Assembly: GCA_016785225.1 (NCBI GenBank)
Contig: JAFBJZ010000845.1
Coordinates: 258,501-322,500 of the forward strand
DNA: 64,000 nucleotides
Direction: 5' to 3'
DNA from: Psettodes erumei
Taxonomy: Eukaryota; Chordata; Actinopteri; Pleuronectiformes; Psettodidae
The notes below the pieces were generated by a model. It was not told the origin of the DNA and did not search any database. It saw only the letters and a list, made by a program, of their open reading frames with translations. Positions 56,422 through 64,000 of this stretch are shown piece by piece. Made by a program: the position numbers and the translations under genes. Every line of letters starts with the position of its first letter. Position 1 is the stretch's first letter.

Positions 56422-56561
56422 GCCCGCTGAGTCCGAAATGGAAACCAAAACCAGAGTCAGGTCTGTTGGATACACGGCTGAGCTGGATGATCAGAGCCTT
56501 TCTGTCTGAGCTACCCCCCCCCCCTTCACAAGGCAGTGTAATTAGTCATCTGACCCCCCCC

Positions 56562-56628
<67 letters not shown>

Positions 56629-59600
56629 CCTGTAGATTACAGGTTTCATATCATTACCCCCTGATGAAAGACTGCTCGGTGCCTGAGTCATTGTCAGGTT
56701 GTTGTTCCTTCTCTTTCCTCTCCATTACACCCCCCCCCTCCCCACCCCACCCCACTGCATTCACTCTAAAAAAAAAAAAAAGGAGTGGAAAAGAAATGAA
56801 AGGATTAATTCGGCGTCATTGGTTTAAAGCAATTAACCGCGCTTCCGGCTAATCCCGGGAGTTGCGTCACGAGCCCAGACGTCGGCCGCTGGAGATGCTG
56901 TGCTGATTCCGTCTGCCGAGTGAAGTTGAAAGAGCGATTCTTCACTTTGTGCAAAAAGAAGAAAAATAGCTTTTCAAGCCCTTTAATGAAAAATGGAATT
57001 GTTAAAACTCTGAATAATTAGGAGGTTTATCTTTGCATTTCAACACCACCCCCCCCTCCTATTTCTTTTTTTCTTTTCCAGCGGATAGTTAATCCGACGC
57101 AATCATTTGGGATAATTAAAGCCAGAACTCTCTTTATTCGGTCCTAAAACCGGCCAATTTGCAGAAAGTCATTGGCTCTCCCGGCGTTTATGGCCGCTCC
57201 TCGGACACAGCCGCTGTGATTCACCGTCGTCGCTCAGTTTTGGGCCCGTGTTAAACGTTTTTAATGATACTGATGTCAACCGGGTGCAGTGACGGCGTGT
57301 GAGCGCTGGGGGGCGCTGTGAGATCATATATGGAGACTGGAAAGACACTTGCACAAGATTTAATCTCCTAATTTATTTTTTGCACAGTATTTATGTTTCT
57401 TTGTTGTTTTTTTTGTTGTTTTAGCTTGTATGTCTTAATTTAACTTTTTTTTTAGCTCATCGAAGGAGATTCTTCATCTGAAGGGTTCAGCTAGTTACGA
57501 CACTATTTGGGATATAATTTTTGGGGTTATTTATCCTTTCTCCCTTAATTCCACTGTTAGTCCCTCAGATTTATCTCCAGTGCAACAACAGCACATAAAA
57601 TCTTTTGAGCAAAATGAGAGGCAGTCTTAGTTTACGTGCACGGGGGGCTTCACTGTGTGTATTTTAAGTCTGTGTGTACAAGTGGTTAGAAGTAAAAGCA
57701 AACCTCCAGTTGTCGGGGAACCAAATAAGGTCGTACAAACTTATGACCTGACCCTGTGTGCAGCGGGACTGCTACATGACCCGAGAGGTCAACAATAACT
57801 GTCCTCAAGTTGTACAAAAGACTCTCGTGACCAAAAAGTTTACAAAACTACAGCCACAGAAAGTCACAGGTGATTAAAGCAGAATGACATGTTTTCTGTA
57901 TTTTTTAAATCACTAGATGTTGGCGCTGTCGTCCACCGGAGATTCAGGAAAGAGCAGTGTAGCCCCAAAAACCAGCGGTGCGGCAGGCGTGGGGTAAGTT
58001 CTGCAGGCCGCCATCGACGCTCGAACTCGTGTCTCGTATCTCAGCAGCTTGAACCTGAGCGGCAAAACCACAACGTAAAGTTTATTGCCCAGTGTCGTTA
58101 CCAGCCTGCTGCCAGACATCCTTAAATTCTACCCCTGCCTGCTGCTACGATTCGGGCTTTCGCACAAACTGCAACAGAAAATAGAGCAGAATCTCAACCT
58201 GTCGTCTAATCGCTCACTCTGCTCAAGCTTTCAATTTGTGTTTCCTATTTTTAGCTGCCTTCATCTTTGTTCCTCCTCTGCTTTTCATGTCAGCGATTCA
58301 AAGGCTGTGTCAGGAATTTGCGTTTAAAGCTTCGGCGGAGTGTCGTCGCGGACGAGAGACAAAACAGACATTTCCTCGGTGCGTTCTGCTGCCTGATATT
58401 TACCCCGACTGTGGAAGGTGTGATCACATGATTGCCACTGTTCACCCGCTGATTACATGTGCGAGGTGACTGTTCTCCCTCAGCCCGTAACGATCAGTTA
58501 GCAACAAAAAGCGTTTGACTTTGAATCGCTGATGTGCAAAAACACGTGTGTGTGTGTGTGTTGCCTTTCACTGTCCTTCTCCCACGGGTCCAAATGCGTC
58601 TAATCAAATACGAAAAAACACAACAACTATTTAAATGTACCGAGCGCACACCACGAGGAGAACGGCGCTCCGCAGGGCGCATTACCTCCGCCAAGGTCAA
58701 ACATTTCCTTCCCCCTGATCCGGATTATGATCTGGATCTGCTCCAGACTCTGCAAACCCGTCGATCTCGACTGCACGAGCACGTCCGATCTTTTTCCATC
58801 GAGGTCCGGACGTCATTTCTGTGAGTAGGAGCGACTGGATTTATCAGATATGAACCAGTCTTACTCGTTAGGGCCGCCCTCCGTTCCGTTCTGATGCCGC
58901 TTAAATTCAAAACACGTCCTTCACCCCGGAGGAAAGACGACCAAACTGACTAAACTGGCTCCGAGTCCACACCGAACAGCTCCGGGCCCGTGAGGTGCGA
59001 CTGCCACATTACCCATAATTCATGTTATTCGGGAAAGGGCCAAAAAAATGAACCTTAACTACTTCATAAATCAACAGTGTGCGACTGTCTTTTGTTCGAC
59101 CCTGTCCTAAACATGCAGACACAAAACGAATGTGTGTTACAGTTACAGTTCCTGCTCAGCTGATGTAAATCTACAAAACACTCATTTTTATGACGACAGT
59201 TGTCAGTTTAATTTCACAGTCGTTATTTCATGTAAAATCTAATTTGCCTGAGTCCAGAGCTGACGCAGCAGCCAGTTACTGTCGTAATTCTGTCTTTCAG
59301 CACGTCCGGGACAGAATGAACATTTTTAATGTGACGTTTGCTCGTGAACTTAATCAACTTTGCGAGAGAGGAAGACGCCGTCGACGCAGTAAATGCGGTT
59401 TTATGGGACCGCACAGCGAGGCCTCGGTGCTGCCGAGAGCCAGATCTGGCAACCGCCGTTCCTCGTTTCTCTCCCTTCACATGTCGTCGTTCATTATCGC
59501 GGCTTAAATTCACATTGCACACATTGTTTGGAGAGTTTAACCCACTCTGAGGGTTAACGCCCCCTCCTTAAGTAACAGCCATGTTTGCTCTGTTATATCA

Positions 59601-60874
59601 GCCTGCGTGCCTGATAAACGTTTAAATGCAAGTTAAACACAGGCGGTGTGCCAGCGCAGTATAAACATCTGCTGAATGTGTCTTCTTCAGCTCCCCCCCC
59701 CCTCCTTCCAGGATGAGGTTAAACGTCTGTCTCAGGAGAGATATGGAGCTTCGCGTCCCGTGACCGAATCCCACCGCCGCCCGCCCTCCTCGTCATGTGA
59801 CAAGCGACTCCCGGGAGACGGAGGCTCCTCACAGCGGCAGCACAGACTCCGTGGCCTGGTGAAGACATTATCTGAAATGTGTGCGCACACGTGGCGTGCG
59901 TATGTGCCCCTAAAAAATGCTCTTGTGTTGCGGCGTGATGTCATCAGCGCCGGCTTCGCTTTTGTCGGCTCTCTCTCGGGCCGCCTGCCGAGGTGCGCGA
60001 GGGGCGAGCGGTGAGCCGGGTGCTGCGGCGGGAGATCCGGGCCCTCGGCCTCGGCTCTTCCTGATCATGGAGGAATTCCTGCATAGATGATCATTTTGTT
60101 CCCACTGAACAGGAAATAATAAAGTATTTAAGATATTAAATCCATTTATTATTTAAATAGTAAAGTCTGGGATCAGAAAAACCTGACATAACACTCTATA
60201 CCTTGTTGCTTGATGACTTTTAGTGATGATATTACACTTTTTTTTACGAGTTTGGTCGTGACGGCTCATTTTCAAGATGGAGATGAGACTGTATGAGACT
60301 GTATTTCCACAGGGTCTGGCTGCAAACCCATAAAAAAACACAAAACAACAAACAAACATCTGGTCACTCTTAACAAACCCTCAGAGCGCGCCCGACCCGT
60401 CAGAAATGAGAAGCAGCACATCCGCCCTCGACCCGAAAGCAGATGACTGAAGGTGTAATGACAGGGAACCTCCTAGTAAAAATAACACATGGGGTCAAAA
60501 AAGATGGCCGACTGATTTAAAGGGTCGGGGGGTTTTGGGGGGGGGGTGTCTCTCTGAAGCTCAGGACTGAATCACACAGACGACTTTGTTTTGGTTTCTA
60601 TTTCTGGATCAGCAGGGTGACACTGGCATTGCTGGTGTATGAGTGTGTTGAGGGGAAAGTTGTGTATTTGTATAATCATAATAACCCCTCCCTCCCTCTC
60701 TACCTTGTCATCTTCTGTTAGATTACCATGGAGCATGTGGTCCAGGTGTCCGGGGAGGAGTTCGACGTCTGGTTGCGTTCCAGGGTCTCTCCGCCCCCTC
60801 CACCTTCCCATCGTGACCAGGTGAACCACACACAAGGGCTTAAAGGAAGCCCACAGGCTGCGACAAACACATAA
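49714..60874 (+). CDS. ccdc60: ccdc60-like gene, partial and tentative exon set
   Basis: CCDC60 lies next to HSPB8 on the same strand in human and encodes a poorly characterised coiled-coil protein. Two segments resemble human CCDC60 as I remember it: GQSYFHLQQQ followed by a Glu run (49714-49828; human GRGYFAILREE) and ITMEHVVQVSGEEFDVWLRS (60722-60874; human EHIIHMPQEDYISWLQSR, near the C-terminus). Between them are candidate exons at 50600, 52443-52510, 55578-55698, 57917-57993 and 59712, which I cannot link in one certain phase chain. The middle of the human protein (FQKDIAKMRHH region) was not found. The gene is therefore divergent, incompletely read, or partly lost. The synteny makes the name likelier than the sequence alone would. 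Confidence 0.45.
50600..50820 (+). CDS. Candidate ccdc60-like exon, 3' limit unknown
   Basis: The acceptor TTTTCACCATCAG is in the right phase to follow the exon ending at 49828. It reads through LPPPRVNGGQRFFKKWQEEA, SCRQKRLIFKERLRSFRPPP to a TGA at 50818-50820. The helical, Lys/Arg/Glu-rich stretch looks real. No good donor is visible before the stop, so the 3' boundary given is the end of the open frame only. Confidence 0.3.
52443..52510 (+). CDS. Candidate ccdc60-like exon
   Basis: 68 nt, acceptor GTGTCTTTTCTGCAG, donor GTGAGT. It reads EVIYRYQLCCLTPAPSPPAG and TP, entered in phase 2 and left in phase 1. A CA repeat starts about 36 bases after the donor. Not recognised from sequence; listed for its strong splice sites and open frame. 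Confidence 0.33.
54296..54735. repeat. Four CA microsatellites within 440 bp
   Basis: CA repeats at about 54299-54331, 54353-54371, 54517-54549 and 54697-54734, followed by a GAG/GGA repeat at 54915-54945. Confidence 0.9.
55578..55698 (+). CDS. Candidate exon, GC-rich, all three frames open
   Basis: 121 nt between CTCTGTCTCAG and GTGAGT. All three frames are open, for example VQQPNGDDPAAPLLLLHDAR or RPAAEWRRPRSSSAAPPRCP, so the phase cannot be fixed here. Splice sites are good. Assignment to the ccdc60-like gene is by position only. Confidence 0.3.
56346..56630. repeat. CA microsatellites with C runs
   Basis: CA repeats at 56368-56417 and 56569-56627, the second preceded by C runs (56513-56524, 56553-56563). 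Confidence 0.9.
57917..57993 (+). CDS. Candidate exon, low support
   Basis: 77 nt between TTTTTTAAATCACTAG and GTAAGT. Two frames are open; one reads VGAVVHRRFRKEQCSPKNQR and would link to the exon at 59712 in phase 0. Not recognised. Confidence 0.2.
58620..58760. mobile_element. Probable remnant of a fish interspersed repeat
   Basis: GCGCTCCGCAGGGCGCATTA, CCTCCGCCAAGG and CCCCCTGATCCGGATTATGA look like the ...CCTCCGCCAAGG...TGATCCGGAT... pattern seen in dispersed repeats of fish. An open frame through it (VKHFLPPDPDYDLDLLQTLQ) is more likely a by-product than an exon. Confidence 0.35.
59712..59859 (+). CDS. Candidate exon before the ccdc60-like last exon
   Basis: After a C-rich tract ending CTTCCAG it reads DEVKRLSQERYGASRPVTES, HRRPPSSSC, LPGDGGSSQRQHRLRGL to a weak donor GTGAAG. 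It leaves in phase 0, which fits the last exon at 60722. The frame stays open beyond the donor to 60014. I do not see a match to human CCDC60. Confidence 0.25.
60722..60874 (+). CDS. ccdc60: ccdc60-like last exon
   Basis: After CATCTTCTGTTAG it reads ITMEHVVQVSGEEFDVWLRS, RVSPPPPPSHRDQ, then VNHTQGLKGSPQAATNT and TAA at 60872-60874. The pattern EHhh...EE-aromatic..WL-SR matches the end of human CCDC60, which also stops shortly after this motif. A GTGAAC after the CAG at 60820 could be a donor instead, so the final 17 residues are less sure. Confidence 0.5.
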   Translation: MTMEHVVQVSGEEFDVWLRSRVSPPPPPSHRDQVNHTQGLKGSPQAATNT

Positions 60875-61647
60875 AACAAACACACACGTATATGCACAAA
60901 GGTTTGAAGTTGACGCGTTAACGGGAGGCGGAAAAAAATAACGATTGTTGCCGAAAGAAAACGAACAATACGTCACCACTGTTTTTCTAACACACTTCTC
61001 CCAAAGTCTCCAGTGTTTACTCTTTAACACAGTGTGGTACGTTACTGTATGTCTGTTAGTCGACAGCTTGTTTATTCTATAGAAACAACACAGTAGATGT
61101 TGCCAAGTGTGAAATTGACCGTAGACCCGCCCGCTCCCGTTGGCCAGGAAAGAAAAACTTGACTTAGGGTGTCGACCAGCAGGATGTGTACAAGTGGCCG
61201 GGATAAGACACACGAACACAAAACTACTACAGGCCGCTGCTCTTTACTTATTTATATATTACTCTATTTTATTTCTCTCTCGTGGTACAAGCCTCAAACA
61301 TGCACGACAGCGAAACCCTCCCGTTGACCTTTAACCCCTGCTCCGCCCTTCGGACGGTTGTGAGACGGCTCCCCGTCTGCCAGATAAGAAGAATGACCCC
61401 TGGTTCACTTCTCACCGCCTCCATCGGCATTCTGAAGGAACCGAAGGTGAATTTGTCCCGAGTTCATCCCGAGACACGTTTTTAAACTGTGAAAAAATAA
61501 ACGAATACACATGACGCGCCTCTTTAAAAGAAACGCACAAAATGTGTCGTTTAAGCCGACGTTTTTGGAAAAGACTCCTAGTATCTTCTGGCCCTCCTCA
61601 TCCAGGTACGAATAGATGTCCCGTCATGTTTCTCCCTGTGAGATGAG

Positions 61648-61688
<41 letters not shown>

Positions 61689-64000
61689 AGTGGTAGCAGT
61701 GCAGAATGAAAGGGGATAGTTTCTTGCCCTGGAAGAGGAGGGGTGGGATTGGGAAAGTCGAGGGAGGGGGGGGGGCAGCGAGCTAACACACATTTCAGGA
61801 ATGCCACACAGTCTCGGATCTGAGCTCGACCCACCCCCCCTCCCTCGCTTCAGCCGGGGGGCCGGGTGGAGGTGGGTGGGGGTGGTGGGGTAAACATGAG
61901 GGGGAACAAGCATTCTTTCATTTGAGCTTTGGGTTTTAGAGCTCAGGCCTCAGGACACAGAGTCCAAATAAAAGAAGAAGACAAAAAATAACGAGGCTGA
62001 TAAATATACTGTATGTGCACACACGTAAAATATACAGAGTATATCTGAAGCTATAAAAAAAAAAAAACAGGAGCAAGTTGATGCTGTGATAAAATATTCA
62101 CTCGCTCCGTTTGATGAATGAGTCGAGTCTAAATTACAGGTTGTGATTACACGGGTTCACGGTTGCGTGTTATACGACGTTTGTAGCTTCCACACGGAGA
62201 CGAAATCTAATACGGCTTAAATTTTAAAGGAGCAGTCCACCGTTTTAACGTAGGAGGATCAGTCCACCGGGTTTTGTGGTTTTATAGTTCGGACAAAACG
62301 TCGGGAAAACCTCAGAAACAATACAGGGAAGTATCATGAAAGACACAACAATCATCATGTAGGACAAAGCTTGTACTAAGAATTTAAGGTTCCGATCTAA
62401 CTTTTCTCCGTCTCTCGCAAACTCTATGCGCTACATAAGAAACTGTTTTTCTGCTGCGAATGATGAAAGATGTGAGCAACACTGAGTCAACTGTTTAGCA
62501 GAGCCGATCTGCCGTTGGAGAGGAGTCAGTGTCTTAAATGTGCACGATTATAAAGTGGAAAGAAAAGAAAGAGATGCGTGAAAATGTTTTTAATTAATTT
62601 GAAAAATAACAGAACATGTTGTGTTTCTGCTTCAGGATTCAGATGAATGAGTCCTGATACAACCCAGCCGCCTACGGGAAAATTCAATATTTGCTCTCCC
62701 GGCGTACCGGCGGCGGCTCCGGCCTGCTCTCGTAGTTATGACTGGGAATGTTAGGTGAGTTATAGTGAAGTCAGGTTTAGACGTAAAGGTTTGTCGCTTC
62801 TGCAGTTTCACATTCAAGCTTCCGTGTATCAGAATTTGTTCTTGCTAATCCCTCCGGTCGCTCGCTGGCAGCGTTGGACAACAGGACTTTAATCTTCCGA
62901 GTATCTGGCCTCGTTTTAAAAACGATGTGAAAGCCGTGAGCGGCTGCTCGACGTGTTTTTATCAGCTCCTTTATTGTGTTTTCCTGCTCCTGCGTGTTCC
63001 CTCCGTGAGCCCTTTGTCCTCCTGATAAAACTCCTCGCAGCTGGCTCTTTGCACATGCGGACACTCTCTTATCGCTGCGCAAACAGGTGAGGGCACCCGC
63101 GCCGCTCTCAAGGTCACGCACACGCTCGAAATTTCTGCCCAAAATTACTGTTTGTTTTCCCAGAAATCCGCAGGGGCGAGAAGGGGCCCCGCGACTAACC
63201 CGGGCGTTTATGTCACGGCGACAAAGTGTCACTCAGCCCAAGTTCGAAGTGACTTTGTCGCACACGCCGTCCTCACCGCCGACCGAAATAGCTGCGCGGC
63301 GTTAGCTTGAAGCACACACGTCACACTCTTAGGGAAGCCAGCTGTCCGTTTGCAGCGGCGAATGTGTTTATTAGTTTATCATTATTATTTTACATCTGAG
63401 CGTGACTGTACAAGTGCGTCAGCGTGGCCGTGTTTGTCATCACATTACGTTGCTTCGCTTCCCTTTTCCTCTCAGCGGCAGACTTATAATGTGACGTCGC
63501 GTCTGTTTTGAAATTCGTGACTCCAGCAAAATGTCTTTGCGGAGACGATACACACACATCTGCAACGTGCAGCTCCGAGGAAGAAGCTCAACAACTTTTG
63601 TTGAGATGATGTTTTTGTGCGCACATTCATGGCTCCCAGAGGATGAATCGCGGTGACTTTGGTGTCCAGTTTTCATTTTTCATCATTTTGAACTACGACC
63701 AATCACTTCAGTCGACTTCAGCTGTGCTTTATTGCTAATTAGCAAACGTTAGGATGCTAACAGGCTAAACTAAGCGCGCACGTGGCGAGCTAGCTTTTTG
63801 TTAGCATTGTGAGCGTGAAGCTCAAAGCTCCAGCCTCGGAGCAGCTTAGCATTGCTACACACTCTCGTCTAAAAATGAACGTGATTACGTAACGCGCGGG
63901 GGGTTGTTTGTTCTTCCAGAAAGCAAAGGTGCGGTACAAAGTTTCCACCTCTGCAGCAGCAGCTGTATCGATCCGCGACTCGTCCACCCGGGCGCCGCGG
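60875..64000. other. Downstream region, no gene recognised
   Basis: It holds a GT repeat at 61650-61687, G runs near 61764-61775, a candidate AATAAA at 61496-61501 that could serve the ccdc60-like gene, a stretch at 62220-62400 (AAAGGAGCAGTCCACCG, repeated in part 30 bases later) resembling a fish repeat, and GCTA-rich repeat-like DNA at 63715-63870. Confidence 0.45.
62220..62400. mobile_element. Possible teleost interspersed repeat (AGGAGCAGTCCACCG)
   Basis: TTTAAAGGAGCAGTCCACCG opens the segment and AGGATCAGTCCACCGGG recurs about 32 bases on. I associate the first word with a widespread percomorph repeat; the rest is not diagnostic. Confidence 0.35.

Noticed and set aside
58690..58824. Frame VKHFLPPDPDYDLDLLQTLQ as a ccdc60 exon
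   Set aside because: The surrounding CCTCCGCCAAGG and TGATCCGGAT words look like a dispersed fish repeat, and no acceptor of good quality precedes it.
60572..61219. 215-residue - strand open frame
   Set aside because: It overlaps the ccdc60-like last exon on the other strand and has no familiar domain; the plus-strand exon has better support.
1..64000. tRNA, rRNA, CRISPR or prokaryotic features
   Set aside because: None seen. The repeats present are simple-sequence or dispersed eukaryotic types, without regular spacers.

Overview
This window is nuclear DNA of a ray-finned fish, most likely a percomorph teleost. It has spliced genes with GT-AG introns and long non-coding stretches. CA/GT microsatellites are very frequent, and several degraded interspersed repeats look like families I know from teleosts. 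I found no rRNA, tRNA, CRISPR or prokaryotic-type operon. Gene order on the + strand is srrm4, hspb8, then ccdc60-like exons, which is the order and orientation of human 12q24.23 (SRRM4-HSPB8-CCDC60). The fish locus also carries an HSPB1-like gene in opposite orientation between hspb8 and the ccdc60-like exons.

Layout. 1-13975: no confident exon; probably 5' intron or upstream DNA of srrm4, with microsatellites, two degraded repeats and one GC-rich patch. 13976-24754: twelve coding exons of srrm4, the neuronal SR-related regulator of microexon splicing; the N-terminal exon(s) were not found. 24755-26790: probable srrm4 3' UTR. 27572-35741: hspb8 with TATA box, three exons and a candidate poly(A) signal. 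36545-38791 on the - strand: a four-exon HSPB1-like small heat-shock gene whose last exon adds a 189-residue acidic tail. 40850-41240: a GC-rich, promoter-like segment. 41240-60874: scattered candidate exons on the + strand, of which the last (60722-60874) and the one at 49714-49828 resemble CCDC60. 60875-64000: nothing coding seen.

Points of most interest. The conserved C-terminal eMIC region of srrm4 is split between two reading frames by one apparent extra A near 24487. Ten of the twelve visible srrm4 exons start, end, or both, inside an AG-N codon, so splice-site sequence itself supplies Arg/Ser codons; one such exon is only 27 nt. The SRRM4-HSPB8-HSPB1-like grouping mirrors human SRRM3-HSPB1 on chromosome 7, which points to an ancestral tandem sHSP pair beside an SRRM3/4 ancestor. 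All splice assignments come from reading frames and GT-AG signals by eye; no alignment or transcript data were available.
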